Positions 25,992 to 37,047 are shown, counted from the stretch's first letter. The stretch is DNA of 64,000 bases from Streptomyces sp. AM 2-1-1 (GCF_029167645.1 NZ_CP119147.1:5288501-5352500), one strand, 5' to 3'. Translations and numbers: made by a program. The notes: generated by a model from the letters alone, not told the origin.

Positions 25992-28900
25992 GTGTCCCGA
26001 ACCACCCTCCGCCGGGGAGCCGTCGCCGCACTGTGCGCCGCGCTGCTCCCCGTCGTACCGGCGGCATCCGCGTCCGCCGCGACCAGACCACCGTCCCCGC
26101 CCTCGGACGCGTCCCTCGCCAAGGAGCCGTCCCGCCAGGACCTCACCCGCGAGCAGTTCTACTTCGTCATGCCCGACCGGTTCGCCAACGGCGACACCTC
26201 CAACGACAGGGGCGGCCTGACCGGCTCCCGGACGGAGACCGGGTACGACCCCACGGACAAGGGCTTCTACCAGGGCGGCGACCTCAAGGGGCTGACCAGC
26301 CGGCTCGACTACGTCAAGGGCCTCGGCACCACCGCGATCTGGCTCGCGCCGATCTTCAAGAACCGCCCCGTGCAGGGCACCGGCGCCGACGCGTCGGCGG
26401 GGTACCACGGCTACTGGATCACCGACTTCACCCAGGTCGACCCCCACTTCGGCACCAACACCGACCTGGAGAAGCTGATCGACAAGGCCCACGGCAAGGG
26501 CATGAAGGTCTTCTTCGACGTCATCACCAACCACACCGCCGACACGGTCGACTACGCCGAGAAGAAGTACGGCTACCAGCCCAAGGGCGCCCACCCCTAC
26601 CTCGACACCGAGGGCCGGCCCTTCGACGACGCCGACGGCATGGCGAAGGTGGACGCGGACTCCTTCCCGTACACCCCGGTCACCACCGGTGGCAAGGTCC
26701 CCTCCTGGCTCAACGACCCGACGATGTACCACAACCGGGGCGACTCCACCTACGCCGGCGAGTCCACCGAGTACGGCGACTTCTCCGGCCTCGACGACCT
26801 GTGGACCGAGCGCCCCGAGGTCGTCACCGGCATGGAGAAGATCTACGAGAAGTGGGTCCGCGACTTCGACATCGACGGGTTCCGCATCGACACCGTCAAA
26901 CACGTCGACCTGGACTTCTGGACCCAGTGGGCGACCGCCCTCGACACCTACGCCGCGCGCCACGGCCGCGACGACTTCTTCATGTTCGGCGAGGTCTACT
27001 CCGCCGACACCGCCATCACCTCGCCGTACGTGACCCGGGGCCGGCTGGACGCGACGCTGGACTTCCCCTTCCAGGAAGCCGCCCGCCAGTACGCCTCCCA
27101 GGGCGCCCCCGCCTCGAAGCTCGCCGCGCTCTACGCCGACGACTACCGGTACACCACCGACAAGGCGAACGCCTACGAGCAGGTCACCTTCCTCGGCAAC
27201 CACGACATGGGCCGCATCGGGACCTTCCTGAAGCAGGACAACCCGAACGCCTCCGACGCCGAACTGCTCCAGCGCGACAAGCTCGCCAACGAGCTGATGT
27301 TCCTCGGCCGCGGCAACCCCGTCGTCTACTCCGGCGACGAGCAGGGCTACACCGGCGCCGGCGGAGACAAGGACGCCCGCCAGCCGCTCTTCGCCACGAA
27401 GATCGCCGACTACCTCGACGACGACCAGCTCGGCACCGGCCGCGCCCACGCCTCGGACGCGTACGACACCACCCACCCGCTGTACACGTCGATCGCGGCG
27501 CTCTCCCGGCTCACCAAGGCCCACCCCGCCCTCCAGGACGGCGTCCAGACCGAGCGCTACGCCGAAGGCCAGGTCTACGCCTACTCCCGCATCGACGCCA
27601 AGCGGAGCAACGAGTACCTCGTCGCCGTCAACAACGGCACCGAGGCCCGCACCGTCGAACTCACCACCGAATCAGCCCGGATGAACTTCCGTACCGTCTA
27701 CGGCGGTTCCGCCACCGTGCGCAGCGGCCCGGACAAGAAGGTCACGCTCACCGTGCCCGCCCTGTCCAGTGTGGTGCTCCGCGCCGACCGGGCGCTCGCC
27801 GCCCCCGCCACCGCGCCGGCCGTCACCCTGAAGGCCCCGGCGGCCGGTGCGACCGGCACCGTCGAGATCACCGCAGACGTCACCGGCGGACAGCTCGACC
27901 GCGTGGTGTTCGCCGCCCAGACCGGCAACGGGAAGTGGCGCACCCTCGGCACCGCCGACCACGCCCCGTACAAGGTCACCCAGGTCGTCGACGCCTCCGT
28001 CGCCGCCGGCACCCCGCTGCGGTACAAGGCCGTCGTCGTGGACCGGACCGGCCGCACCGCCGGCGCCCTCGCCGCCACCACCGCCGGCCAGGCACCGCCC
28101 CCCGCCAAGCCGGTGGCCGTCGAGCGCGACTACGCCGTGGTGCACTACCGGCGCCCGGACGGCGACTACGACGGCTGGCAGCTGAAGTCGGGCGACTCCG
28201 CGGCCGGGTTCACCGGCCGTGACGCGTACGGCGCGTTCGCCTGGCTGAAGCTGGCCGAGGGCGTCTCCTCCGTGCCGTACACCATCGAGAAGGACGGCAC
28301 CGCGGACGGCCCGCAGCGCACCGTGGACCTCGCCACCACCGGCCAGGTCTGGGTCGCCCAGGGCGACGACGGCCAGGCCGGCGAGGTCCCCGACGGCGCC
28401 GGACCCTCCACGGACACCAGCAAGGCGGTCCTGCACTACCACCGCGAGGACGGGAAGTACGACGGCTGGGGCCTGCACACCTGGACCGGGGCCAGGAACC
28501 CGACCGACTGGGCCAAGCCGCTCCAGCCGGTGAAGACGGACACCTACGGGGTCACCTTCGAGGTCCCGCTCGCCGACGGCGCCACCTCGCTCAGCTACAT
28601 CCTCCACAAGGGCGACGAGAAGGACCTCCCGAGCGACCAGTCCCTCGACTTCGCCGGCAAGGGCCACGAGGTGTGGATGCTCGGCGGTACCGCCGACTAC
28701 CTCCTCCCGGCCGCCGCCGGTGTCCCCGCCCCCGACCTGACCAGGGCCGAGGCGCAGTGGATCGATGCCGACACCGTCGTCTGGAAGGTCAACGCCACCG
28801 CCGCCACCAGCCAGCAACTCGTCTACGCCCCGGACGGCGGGATCTCCGTCGTCGACGGCGCCCTCTCGGACGAGGGACAGTGGCTCCGGCTCGGCGCGAC

Positions 28901-31304
28901 CTCGCTGACCGACGCGCAGCGGGCGAGGTTCCCGCACCTGACGGAGTACCCCGCCTTCCGGGTCGACGTCCGTGACCGCGACCGGATCCGCGAAGCCCTG
29001 CGCGGCCAGCTGATCGCCACCCAGCGCGCCGCCAACGGCGCCCTCCTCGCCGCCACCGGCGTCCAGACCGCCGGGGTGCTCGACTCCCTGTACGGGGCCA
29101 AGGCCACCGGCGCCGCCCTCGGGCCCGTCTTCAGCAAGGGCACGCCGACGCTCTCCGTCTGGGCCCCCACCGCCCGTACCGTCCAGCTCGAACTCGACGG
29201 CAGGACCGTCCCCATGCGCCGCGACGACACCACCGGTGTCTGGTCGGTCGAGGGAACGAAGTCCTGGAACGGCAAGCCCTACCGCTACCTGGTGAAGGTC
29301 TGGGCGCCCACCGTCCAGAAGCTCGTCACCAACAAGGTCACCGACCCCTACTCCACCGCGCTGACCACCGACTCCGCCCGCAGCCTCGTCGTCGACCTCA
29401 CCGACCCGAAGCTCGCCCCCGCCGGCTGGTCCACCCAGAAGAAGCCGGCCGCCGTCCCGCTGAGCGCGGCGCAGATCCAGGAGCTCCAGATCCGCGACTT
29501 CTCCGTCGCGGACCCCACCTCGAAGCACCCCGGCGAGTACCTCGCCTTCACCGACACCGGCTCCGACGGCATGAAGCACCTCAAGGAGCTCGCCGCGTCC
29601 GGCACCTCCTACGTGCACCTGCTGCCCGCCTTCGACATCGGCACGATCTCCGAGAAGAAGTCCGACCAGCAGCAGCCCGCCTGCGACCTCACGGTCTACG
29701 CCCCCGACTCCGAGGAGCAGCAGGCCTGCGTGGCGGCCACCGCCGCCAGGGACGGCTTCAACTGGGGCTACGACCCGCTGCACTACACCGTCCCGGAGGG
29801 CTCCTACGCCTCCGACCCCGACGGAACCAAGCGCACCGTCGAGTTCCGGAAGATGGTCCAGGGCCTCAACGACGCCGGTCTGCGGACCGTCATGGACGTC
29901 GTCTACAACCACACCGTCGCCTCCGGCCAGGACGACAAGTCCGTCCTCGACCGGATCGTGCCCGGCTACTACCAGCGGCTCATGGACGACGGCTCCGTCG
30001 CCACCTCCAGCTGCTGCGCCAACACCGCGCCCGAGAACGCCATGATGGGCAAGCTCGTCGTGGACTCGATCGTCACCTGGGCCAGGCAGTACAAGGTCGA
30101 CGGCTTCCGCTTCGACCTGATGGGCCACCACCCCAAGGCGAACATCCTCGCCGTGCGCAAGGCCCTCGACGGGCTGACTCCCGCCAAGGACGGCGTCGAC
30201 GGGAAGAAGATCATCCTCTACGGCGAGGGCTGGAACTTCGGCGAGATCGCCGACGACGCCCGCTTCGTCCAGGCCACCCAGAAGAACATGGCCGGAACCG
30301 GCATCGCCACCTTCTCCGACCGCGCCCGCGACGCCGTGCGCGGCGGCGGCCCCTTCGACACCGACCCCGGCGTCCAGGGCTTCGCCTCCGGCCTCTACAC
30401 CGACCCCAACGGCTCCACCGCCAACGGCACCGAGGCGGAGCAGAGGGCCCGCCTCCTGCACTACCAGGACCTGATCAAGGTCGGTCTCACCGGCAGCCTC
30501 GCCGACTACACCTTCACCGACACCTCCGGGGCGAAGGTCACCGGCGCCGGCGTCGACTACAACGGCGCCCCCGCCGGATACGCGGCCGCCCCCGGTGACG
30601 CCCTCGCCTACTCCGACGCCCACGACAACGAGAGCCTCTACGACGCCCTCGCCTTCAAGCTCCCCCCGGACACCCCGGCCGCGGACCGGGCCAGGATGCA
30701 GGTCCTCGCCATGGGCGTCTCCACCCTCTCCCAGGGGCCCTCGCTCTCCCAGGCCGGCACCGACCTGCTGCGCTCCAAGTCCCTGGACCGCAACTCCTTC
30801 GACAGCGGCGACTGGTACAACGCCATCCACTGGAACTGCCAGGACGGCAACGGTTTCGGCCGCGGCCTGCCCCCGGCCGCGGACAACAAGGACAAGTGGC
30901 CCTACGCCGCACCCCTGTTGACCAACCCCACCCTGACGCCCGGCTGCGCGCGGATCACCGGCACGTCCGCCGCCTACCAGGACCTGCTGACGATCCGGAG
31001 TACCGAGAAGGCGTTCGCCCTCACCTCCGCCGCCCAGGTCCGTTCCACCCTCGCCTTCCCGCTCTCCGGCAAGGACGAGACCCCCGGCGTGATCACCATG
31101 ACCCTCGGTGACCTGGTCGTCGTCTTCAACGCCACCCCGTCCACCACCACCCAGACGGTGGACGCGGCAGCGGGCAGGACGTACGTACTGCACCCGGTGC
31201 AGGCGGCGGGCGCGGACCCCACCGTCAAGGGATCGCGCTACCGGGCGGAATCCGGCAGCTTCACCGTCCCCGGACGGACCGTCGCCGTGTTTTCCCTCCG
31301 CTGA
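25992..31304 (+). CDS. Secreted bifunctional alpha-amylase/pullulanase
   Basis: A 1770-residue exoenzyme with two complete GH13 units. After a signal peptide (ending near SASAATR, residue 30), the first unit (about 50-560) has [29 protein letters not shown] and FLGNHD and looks like an alpha-amylase. A beta-sandwich region follows ([15 protein letters not shown]). Then come two CBM41-type pullulanase-associated modules ([14 protein letters not shown] near 714 and [14 protein letters not shown] near 811), a CBM48-like E-set ([11 protein letters not shown] near 1052) and a GH13_14 pullulanase unit with [18 protein letters not shown] near 1369, [10 protein letters not shown] near 1409 and SDAHDN near 1539. 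Acts on both alpha-1,4 and alpha-1,6 links of starch and pullulan. The GTG at 25992 has GAGGAG 8-9 nt upstream. Confidence 0.93.
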   Translation: MSRTTLRRGAVAALCAALLPVVPAASASAATRPPSPPSDASLAKEPSRQDLTREQFYFVMPDRFANGDTSNDRGGLTGSRTETGYDPTDKGFYQGGDLKGLTSRLDYVKGLGTTAIWLAPIFKNRPVQGTGADASAGYHGYWITDFTQVDPHFGTNTDLEKLIDKAHGKGMKVFFDVITNHTADTVDYAEKKYGYQPKGAHPYLDTEGRPFDDADGMAKVDADSFPYTPVTTGGKVPSWLNDPTMYHNRGDSTYAGESTEYGDFSGLDDLWTERPEVVTGMEKIYEKWVRDFDIDGFRIDTVKHVDLDFWTQWATALDTYAARHGRDDFFMFGEVYSADTAITSPYVTRGRLDATLDFPFQEAARQYASQGAPASKLAALYADDYRYTTDKANAYEQVTFLGNHDMGRIGTFLKQDNPNASDAELLQRDKLANELMFLGRGNPVVYSGDEQGYTGAGGDKDARQPLFATKIADYLDDDQLGTGRAHASDAYDTTHPLYTSIAALSRLTKAHPALQDGVQTERYAEGQVYAYSRIDAKRSNEYLVAVNNGTEARTVELTTESARMNFRTVYGGSATVRSGPDKKVTLTVPALSSVVLRADRALAAPATAPAVTLKAPAAGATGTVEITADVTGGQLDRVVFAAQTGNGKWRTLGTADHAPYKVTQVVDASVAAGTPLRYKAVVVDRTGRTAGALAATTAGQAPPPAKPVAVERDYAVVHYRRPDGDYDGWQLKSGDSAAGFTGRDAYGAFAWLKLAEGVSSVPYTIEKDGTADGPQRTVDLATTGQVWVAQGDDGQAGEVPDGAGPSTDTSKAVLHYHREDGKYDGWGLHTWTGARNPTDWAKPLQPVKTDTYGVTFEVPLADGATSLSYILHKGDEKDLPSDQSLDFAGKGHEVWMLGGTADYLLPAAAGVPAPDLTRAEAQWIDADTVVWKVNATAATSQQLVYAPDGGISVVDGALSDEGQWLRLGATSLTDAQRARFPHLTEYPAFRVDVRDRDRIREALRGQLIATQRAANGALLAATGVQTAGVLDSLYGAKATGAALGPVFSKGTPTLSVWAPTARTVQLELDGRTVPMRRDDTTGVWSVEGTKSWNGKPYRYLVKVWAPTVQKLVTNKVTDPYSTALTTDSARSLVVDLTDPKLAPAGWSTQKKPAAVPLSAAQIQELQIRDFSVADPTSKHPGEYLAFTDTGSDGMKHLKELAASGTSYVHLLPAFDIGTISEKKSDQQQPACDLTVYAPDSEEQQACVAATAARDGFNWGYDPLHYTVPEGSYASDPDGTKRTVEFRKMVQGLNDAGLRTVMDVVYNHTVASGQDDKSVLDRIVPGYYQRLMDDGSVATSSCCANTAPENAMMGKLVVDSIVTWARQYKVDGFRFDLMGHHPKANILAVRKALDGLTPAKDGVDGKKIILYGEGWNFGEIADDARFVQATQKNMAGTGIATFSDRARDAVRGGGPFDTDPGVQGFASGLYTDPNGSTANGTEAEQRARLLHYQDLIKVGLTGSLADYTFTDTSGAKVTGAGVDYNGAPAGYAAAPGDALAYSDAHDNESLYDALAFKLPPDTPAADRARMQVLAMGVSTLSQGPSLSQAGTDLLRSKSLDRNSFDSGDWYNAIHWNCQDGNGFGRGLPPAADNKDKWPYAAPLLTNPTLTPGCARITGTSAAYQDLLTIRSTEKAFALTSAAQVRSTLAFPLSGKDETPGVITMTLGDLVVVFNATPSTTTQTVDAAAGRTYVLHPVQAAGADPTVKGSRYRAESGSFTVPGRTVAVFSLR

Positions 31305-31498
31305 CACCGACGGGCTACGGTGTGACCGCACGCGTCGGCGACGGAGCCGCGGCGGGCCGCCACCGAGCACCGTGACGGAGCCGCACCCGGCCGGTCACGG
31401 CACCGCCTCCCGCGGGGGAGGGGTGCCGGGGCCGGCCGGTCCGGCCGGGTGGGGACACTTCCGGCCCGCCGGCGCACCAGGCCCGAGCACGCCGGACG

Positions 31499-33580
31499 GT
31501 GATGATGAAGATCGTGGGAAACCTGCCCGAGGAGACGAGCAGCTTCATCGGCCGCCGCATCGAACTCCTGCGTCTCGAAAGCGCCCTGACGCCGTATTAC
31601 CTCGTCGGCCGCCGGCTCACCCCGCACCGGATGACGACCCTCGTCGGCCCGGGCGGCGTCGGCAAGTCCCGGCTCGCCGCCCGCGCGGCCCACCTCGTCG
31701 GCCACCGCTACCAGGACGGCGTCCGATGGGCCGACCTCTCCCCGCTCTACGACGACGACCTGCTGCTGCCCACCGTCTCCGACGCCGTCGGCCTCGCCGA
31801 CCACGCGCTGCGGATGCCCGTCGACGCCCTCTGCGAATGGCTCGCGGACAAGAACATGCTGCTCGTCCTCGACTCCTGCGAACACCTGCGCGCCCCCACC
31901 GCCCACCTTCTGGGCGAGCTCCTCACCATCGCCCCCGGGCTGACCGTCGTGGCCACCAGCAGGCAGCCCCTCGGCGTCCGCGGCGAGAACCTCGTCGACG
32001 TCCGCCCCCTGCCGTACGACGGCCACAGCGACGCCCTCACCCTCCTGCGCGACCGGGTCCGCGCGGCCGCCCCCGGCATCACCTTCCGGCGCCCGGCCGA
32101 CACCGAGGCCGCCGAAGAGATCTGCCGCCGCCTCGAAGGCCTCCCGCTCGCCCTCGAACTCGCCGCTGCCTCCGCCGGACGCCACACCCTGCGCGCGATC
32201 GCCGACCGCCTCGGCTCCCGCCTCGACGTCCTCGCCGACGACTCCCCGCGCCCTCTCCGCCACCGGGCCCTCATCACCACGATCGGCTGGAGCCACGAAC
32301 TCTGCACCCCGCTGGAACGCCTGCTGTGGGCCCGGCTCACCCCGCTGCGCGGCGACTTCGACGAAGAGGCCGCCCGGGAGGTCTGCGCCGGCGGCCCGCT
32401 CACCCCCGACGGGGTGACCCGGGCGCTGCGCGGACTCGTCACCAAGTCCGTCGTCAAACGCGACGGCGAACGCCACCGCATGCTCGACACCCTGCGCGAG
32501 TACGGCCGCATGTGGCTCACCGAACTCGGTGAGGAGGAGGTCGCCGCCGCCACCCGGCGGCACGCCGCCCGCTTCCTGCGCCTCGCCCGCCGCGCCCACG
32601 CCGGATGGGCCGGACGCGACCAGGTCGCCTGGTACCACAAGGTCTCCGACAGCCACCTCGACCTCTGCGCCGCCCTCGACCACCTGCTGGTCCACGACAT
32701 CCGCGCCGCCCAGGAGATGGCTGGCCGCATCGGGTTCTTCTGGAGCTGCTGCGGCCACCTGACGGCGGCCCGGAGCTACGCCCAGCGCGCCCTGGGCGGC
32801 GGCCCCCTCGACGGCCCCGACCGCACCCGGCTGCTCTGGGTGCTGGGCGTCGCCGCCCTTCTCCAGGGCGACTTCGGGGTCGCGACGCGGATCGGCGCGG
32901 AGTGCACGGCCTACGCGGAGGAGGACGGGGACGACGAGGGCATCCTCAACTCGACCTACCTCGCCGGGCTCACCCACCTCATGAAGAGCGAGCCGCAGAC
33001 CGCCCTGGAGGCCGCCGGACGCGCGCTGCGTCTGACCGACGCCCGCCCGGTCGAGTCGGCGTACCGCCTGCGCTGCCACCTCATCACCGTCTTCTCGCTC
33101 AGCGGCCTCGGCCGGCTCAACGAGGCCGCGGAGGCCGCCGCCGTGCTCCGGGCCGCCTGCGAGGAGCACGACGAGCACTGGACCCGCTCGTACGCCGACT
33201 ACCAACTCGCCCTCATCGCACTGCTCCAGGGCCGCCCCGAGGTCTCGGCCGCGCACGCCCGCACCATGCTCCAGGGCAAGCACCGCCTGCGCGACAGCTT
33301 CGGCATCGCCCTCGGCCTCGACATCCTCGCGTCCGCCATCGCCGCCCAGGGCCAGGGAGCGCGGGCCGCGCGGGTCTACGGCACCGGGCAGGTGTACTGG
33401 CGGATGGTGGGGCACCCGCAGCGCGGCACCCCCGACGTCACCCCGGTGCGCGAGACCTGCGAACGGCAGGCCCGCGCGGCCGTCGGTGACCTCGCCTACC
33501 AGCGAGCCTTCGAGAGCGGCCGCACCGACGGCGCCGAGGCGGGGCTCGCGGCGGCACTCTGGGACGAGTCCCGGATCTGA
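31499..33580 (+). CDS. STAND-type ATPase regulator without a DNA-binding domain
   Basis: About 690 residues. An N-terminal STAND/NB-ARC-like ATPase has Walker A GPGGVGKS at 50-57, Walker B LLVLDSCEHL near 120, and a sensor motif TSRQPLGVRGE. A winged-helix arm follows (ALITTIGWSHELCTPLERLLWARL), then helical TPR-like repeats from about residue 350 to the end. This is the architecture seen in the ATPase part of AfsR/LAL regulators, but there is no SARP or LuxR DNA-binding domain at either end. Three possible starts follow one another (GTG 31499, ATG 31502, ATG 31505) and none has a strong ribosome binding site. Probably a signalling protein acting through a partner; role unknown. It follows the pullulanase gene by 194 nt and has no evident link with it. 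Confidence 0.8.
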   Translation: MMMKIVGNLPEETSSFIGRRIELLRLESALTPYYLVGRRLTPHRMTTLVGPGGVGKSRLAARAAHLVGHRYQDGVRWADLSPLYDDDLLLPTVSDAVGLADHALRMPVDALCEWLADKNMLLVLDSCEHLRAPTAHLLGELLTIAPGLTVVATSRQPLGVRGENLVDVRPLPYDGHSDALTLLRDRVRAAAPGITFRRPADTEAAEEICRRLEGLPLALELAAASAGRHTLRAIADRLGSRLDVLADDSPRPLRHRALITTIGWSHELCTPLERLLWARLTPLRGDFDEEAAREVCAGGPLTPDGVTRALRGLVTKSVVKRDGERHRMLDTLREYGRMWLTELGEEEVAAATRRHAARFLRLARRAHAGWAGRDQVAWYHKVSDSHLDLCAALDHLLVHDIRAAQEMAGRIGFFWSCCGHLTAARSYAQRALGGGPLDGPDRTRLLWVLGVAALLQGDFGVATRIGAECTAYAEEDGDDEGILNSTYLAGLTHLMKSEPQTALEAAGRALRLTDARPVESAYRLRCHLITVFSLSGLGRLNEAAEAAAVLRAACEEHDEHWTRSYADYQLALIALLQGRPEVSAAHARTMLQGKHRLRDSFGIALGLDILASAIAAQGQGARAARVYGTGQVYWRMVGHPQRGTPDVTPVRETCERQARAAVGDLAYQRAFESGRTDGAEAGLAAALWDESRI

Positions 33581-33767
33581 ACCGGTCGGTGCGCGGGAGC
33601 GGACACGGCGCCCCCGGTGACGCGGCACCGGCGCCGACGCGCCACGCGCTGCCCGCCGCGGGCGCCCGCCGGAGGGAGCACGCGGTGAGACGTGCTTGTG
33701 CCGGCCCCGGCGCACCGGCAAGGGTGGACCACGACAACGCCCGCCCCATCCGCTACGGGAGCGACAG

Positions 33768-34118
33768 ATGCCTCACATCACCATCGACTACTCCGCCGAC
33801 CTCGACGACGCCTTCGACCGGCGCGGCTTCGCCGCCGAGCTGCACCCGCTGGTCGCCCGCACGATCAGCACCTCGGCCGCGGCCTGCAAGACGAGGCTCC
33901 GCCGGGTCGGGGAGACGCTGGTGGGCGAGGAGGCCGCGGACACCCCGCTCGTCCACATCACCGTCGCCCTCATGCCCGGCCGCACCCCGGAGGTCCGGGC
34001 GCTGCTCACCGAGTCCGTGCTGGCCCTGCTGGCCGAGCACCTCAAGCCGGCCGACGGGATCCGCGTCGAGACATCGGTCGAGACCCGCGAGATCGACCCG
34101 TCGTACCGCAAGAGCTGA
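33768..34118 (+). CDS. 5-carboxymethyl-2-hydroxymuconate isomerase-like tautomerase
   Basis: A 116-residue member of the tautomerase superfamily (CHMI type). After Met removal the N-terminus is Pro (MPHITIDYSADL), the catalytic base of this fold. PLVHITVALMPGRTPEVRALLTESVL matches the second half of the fold. No other homoprotocatechuate-pathway gene is near, so it may act on another keto-enol substrate. GGGAG precedes the ATG by 7 nt. Convergent with a TetR gene. Confidence 0.8.
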   Translation: MPHITIDYSADLDDAFDRRGFAAELHPLVARTISTSAAACKTRLRRVGETLVGEEAADTPLVHITVALMPGRTPEVRALLTESVLALLAEHLKPADGIRVETSVETREIDPSYRKS

Positions 34119-34145
34119 GCCGGTGCCCCTCCGCGCGGCCGCCCC

Positions 34146-34868
34146 TCACGGCTGCCGCTGCGGGGGCACCGCTCCGGGGCCGGCCGTCAACAGCGCCAGC
34201 CGGTCGAGCAGTGCACCGAACGGGCCGTCCGGCGGCTCCTGTTCGAAGACCCGCAGCACGACGTCCGCCAGCTCCTGGTCGTACGCGGCGCTCACCGCCG
34301 CCAGCGCCGCGAAGTCGTGCACCAGCTGGAGTTCCAGCTCGGCCCGGGGGACGCGCTTGCCGTCCAGCCAGAGCAGCGCCGTCGCCTCGGCGAGCGACAC
34401 CCACGTGCGTACCACCAACTCCAGCCGGGCGGAGGGGACCCGCACCTGGAGATGGGTGAGTATCTGCTCGTACGCGGCCTGCCGCACCCCGTCGATCATG
34501 GCGTTCGTAGTGGACGAACCGGCTGCGGGACCGCCCCGCATCAGCGCGGAGAAGCCGGGTCCGTGGTCCTCCACGAAGTCGAAGAACCGTCCCATCACCC
34601 TCAACAGGCGGGTCCCCAGCGGACCTTCGTGCGGCTCCAGGAAGCGGTCCGCGAGTTCGTCGGCGGCCCGCCGCAGCGCCGCCTCGTAGAGGCTCTGCTT
34701 GCCGGGGAAGTAGTGGTAGACCAGCGGGCGGGAGATGCCGGCGGCGGCGGCGATCTCGTCGATCGACACCTCGTCGGGGGACCGGCTGCTGAACAGCTCC
34801 AGTGCGACGCCGATCAACTGCTGCTTGCGCTCGTCGACACCCATTCTGCGCCGCACCCCGGTGGTCAT
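34146..34868 (-). CDS. TetR family regulator
   Basis: A 240-residue repressor with a typical N-terminal helix-turn-helix (RKQQLIGVALELFSSRSPDEV, then IAAAAGISRPLVYHYFPGKQSLYEAAL, about residues 13-62), followed by a helical effector domain. The N-terminus carries the extra GVRRRMGVDE found in lipid-related actinobacterial TetRs. It lies immediately after the reductase/hydrolase pair on the same strand, 46 nt from the reductase stop, so it probably belongs to the same transcript and controls it. Effector not predictable. Confidence 0.87.
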   Translation of the reverse strand: MTTGVRRRMGVDERKQQLIGVALELFSSRSPDEVSIDEIAAAAGISRPLVYHYFPGKQSLYEAALRRAADELADRFLEPHEGPLGTRLLRVMGRFFDFVEDHGPGFSALMRGGPAAGSSTTNAMIDGVRQAAYEQILTHLQVRVPSARLELVVRTWVSLAEATALLWLDGKRVPRAELELQLVHDFAALAAVSAAYDQELADVVLRVFEQEPPDGPFGALLDRLALLTAGPGAVPPQRQP

Positions 34869-34914
34869 GCGGACAGCCTAACCGGGGTGCGGCCGGCGGC
34901 GGGCCGGGCCCGGT

Positions 34915-36009
34915 CTACAGGTCGAGGACCAGCCGCCCGCCCCGGCACCGGGAGACGCAGATCAGCATCGAGTCGGCGCGCTCCGCGTCCGTCAGCAACT
35001 CGTCGCGGTGGTCGATCTCGCCCTCCAGCACCCGCTGTTGGCAGGTGCCGCAGAAGCCCTGCTCGCAGGAGTACGAGACGTGCGGCAGCTCCTCGCGCAC
35101 CGCCGCCAGCACCGACTGCCCGGCGGCCACGGAGACGGTCCGCCCCGTACGCCGCAACTCCACCTCGAAGGCGCCGGAGCCCGGGCCGTGGGCAGCGGTG
35201 GCCGCGGGCGCGAACCGTTCCAGGTGCAGGGCGCACCCGGCGGGCATCGCCGCGGCGACCGCGTCCGCCAGCGGCCCGGGACCGCACACGTAGACGGCCG
35301 TCCCGGGTGCGAGCGCCGAGAGTGCGGCCGCGACGTCCGGGTGACCACAGGTGTCCTGCGGGACGACCGTCACCCGGTCCCCGTCGGCGCCGAGCTTCTC
35401 GACCTCGTCGAGGAAGGGCATCGTCGCGCGCGACCGTCCCCCGTACAGCAGCCGCCAGGGGACCCCCGAGGCGGCGACCGCCCGCACCATGGGCAGCAAC
35501 GGGGTGATCCCGATACCGCCCGCGACGAAGAGGTAGCCCTCGGCCTCGACCAGCGGGAAGCGGTTGCGCGGCCCCGCGACACCGACCTCGTCGCCCTCGT
35601 GCAGCCGGGCGTGCACCTCCCGCGAGCCGCCCCGCCCGTCCTCGTCCAGCCGGACCGCCACCGTGTACGTGCCCGGGTCCGCGGGATCGCCGCAGAGGCT
35701 GTACTGCCGGACCGGGCCCGACGGCAGCACCAGGTCGAGATGGGCGCCCGGCTCCCACGGAGGGAGCCCGGGCCCCTCCAGCCGGAGCTGGACCACCCCC
35801 TCGGCCGGTGTGGTCCGCTCGGTGACCAGCAGCCGCCGGGTGGTGGTGGCACCGTGTCCCGTCCGCCCGGAGGTGGGTTCTGGCAGGGCGGGCAGCGGCC
35901 AGAGCGGGGAGGCGGCGACGCGCGTGCGCAGCGCCCGCCGCGCGAGCAGGGCGGCACCGGCGCCGGCGATCAGCAGCGCGGTGCGCGGACGGAGCGGGGG
36001 CAGGGCCAT
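34915..36009 (-). CDS. Ferredoxin-NADPH-type oxidoreductase with C-terminal [2Fe-2S]
   Basis: A 364-residue electron-transfer protein. An N-terminal hydrophobic segment (ALLIAGAGAALLARRAL) may anchor it. The FMN/FAD-binding domain has RQYSLCGDP, the NAD(P)-binding domain has FVAGGIGITPLLPMV and VYVCGPGPL, and the C-terminal plant-type ferredoxin domain has CEQGFCGTCQQRV with the fourth ligand in ICVSRC. This is the phthalate dioxygenase reductase/VanB arrangement. The ATG at 36009 follows the stop of the di-iron-like hydrolase by 2 nt, indicating co-translation, so it is likely to feed electrons to that protein. Substrate unknown. Confidence 0.88.
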   Translation of the reverse strand: MALPPLRPRTALLIAGAGAALLARRALRTRVAASPLWPLPALPEPTSGRTGHGATTTRRLLVTERTTPAEGVVQLRLEGPGLPPWEPGAHLDLVLPSGPVRQYSLCGDPADPGTYTVAVRLDEDGRGGSREVHARLHEGDEVGVAGPRNRFPLVEAEGYLFVAGGIGITPLLPMVRAVAASGVPWRLLYGGRSRATMPFLDEVEKLGADGDRVTVVPQDTCGHPDVAAALSALAPGTAVYVCGPGPLADAVAAAMPAGCALHLERFAPAATAAHGPGSGAFEVELRRTGRTVSVAAGQSVLAAVREELPHVSYSCEQGFCGTCQQRVLEGEIDHRDELLTDAERADSMLICVSRCRGGRLVLDL

Positions 36010-36011
36010 GG

Positions 36012-36917
36012 TCAGTGGTCTCCCGTCGTACGGGCCTCGGCGGCGAGCGCCGCGGGCGAGCGGGCGAGGTAGTCGACGGCCTGGGCGGTGCTGCCGCTGC
36101 GCGAGGGGTGGTAACGCCGGCTCAGGTAGTCGGGGACGGACCGCAGGACATCGCGGGCCGGAGGCAGCGTGCCCCGCCTGCCGCAGGCGTGGTACGCCCG
36201 GAGCGACGCCCGTCCGCCGGACGGGCCGGGGTCGTTCGCCACGAAGAAGCGGACCCCGCGCTGCCAGAGGAAGACCAGGGCGGCGAAGGCGGTGGCCCAG
36301 GTGCGCACCCGGCGCCGGTAGCCGCCGTCCACGTGCAGGAACACCTCGAAGGCGACCGACCGGTGCTCGACCTCCTCGGCGCCGTGCCACCGCAGCATGT
36401 CCAGCATGGTCGGATCGGCGCCGCGCCGGTCGAGGGCGTCGGCGTTGAGGATCCAGTCGCCGAGGAAGGCCGTGTAGTGCTCGATCGCCGCTATCGTCGC
36501 CACCCGTTCCTTCAGCCACCATTCCCGGGCCCGCCCGGGCGGCAGGGTCCGGTCGCCGAGCAGCTTCTCGAAGAACCAGTCCACCTGCGCGGTGTACGGA
36601 GTCGGGTCCAGGCCCAGCTTCCTCAGGTGCGGCAGGACGTCGTCGTGCGCCTGCGCGTGCACGGCCTCCTGGCCGATGAACCCGATGACGTCCCGGCGGA
36701 GCCGCTCGTCGCGGATGTACGGCAGCACCTGCCGGTACACGTGGACGAACCAGCGTTCGCCGGCCGGGAGCAGCAGATGGAGCACGTTGATCGTGTGGGC
36801 GGCGAAGGGGTCGCCGGGCACCCAGTGCAGCGGGGTGCGCTCCCAGTCGAACGAGACGTTGCGGGGCCGCAGGGCCGTCCGCTCCGAAGTGACCGCTGCC
36901 GGCTGCTTGTTGGACAT
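36012..36917 (-). CDS. Metal-dependent hydrolase-like protein (PF10118), possible di-iron enzyme
   Basis: A 301-residue soluble protein of the family annotated as 'predicted metal-dependent hydrolase' (COG3687). Conserved acidic/His clusters suited to a two-metal site are visible: FIGQEAVHAQAHDDVLP, AIEHYTAFLGDW and WHGAEEVEHRSVAFEVF. The E-x-x-H spacing in a helical protein resembles ferritin-like di-iron oxygenases, so oxidative rather than hydrolytic chemistry is plausible; that is my inference. The adjacent reductase with a [2Fe-2S] domain, 2 nt downstream, supports this. The first gene of a hydrolase-reductase-TetR unit. The start at 36917 has only a weak ribosome binding site. Confidence 0.82.
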   Translation of the reverse strand: MSNKQPAAVTSERTALRPRNVSFDWERTPLHWVPGDPFAAHTINVLHLLLPAGERWFVHVYRQVLPYIRDERLRRDVIGFIGQEAVHAQAHDDVLPHLRKLGLDPTPYTAQVDWFFEKLLGDRTLPPGRAREWWLKERVATIAAIEHYTAFLGDWILNADALDRRGADPTMLDMLRWHGAEEVEHRSVAFEVFLHVDGGYRRRVRTWATAFAALVFLWQRGVRFFVANDPGPSGGRASLRAYHACGRRGTLPPARDVLRSVPDYLSRRYHPSRSGSTAQAVDYLARSPAALAAEARTTGDH

Positions 36918-36976
36918 GGCGTCAATGTACTGACGGGTACGGCGCGGGAACAGGGGCGTGCGCGACCTTCCTCGGC

Positions 36977-37006
36977 GGCGACGGCGACGGCGACGGCGAC
37001 GGCGAA
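36977..37006 (+). repeat. GGCGAC hexamer tandem repeat
   Basis: Four perfect GGCGAC units plus a fifth GGCGAA in the intergenic space between the PF10118 and DUF4180 genes. Non-coding, and a possible slippage site. Confidence 0.9.
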
Positions 37007-37047
37007 AGGCCGGGAGCGCCGCCCCGGGCTGTCATAGGCTGACCGGC

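Noticed and set aside
36977..37006. GGCGAC hexamer as a regulatory or phase-variation element
   Set aside because: Lies outside any coding frame, not at a recognisable promoter distance; only five units. Recorded as a simple repeat.
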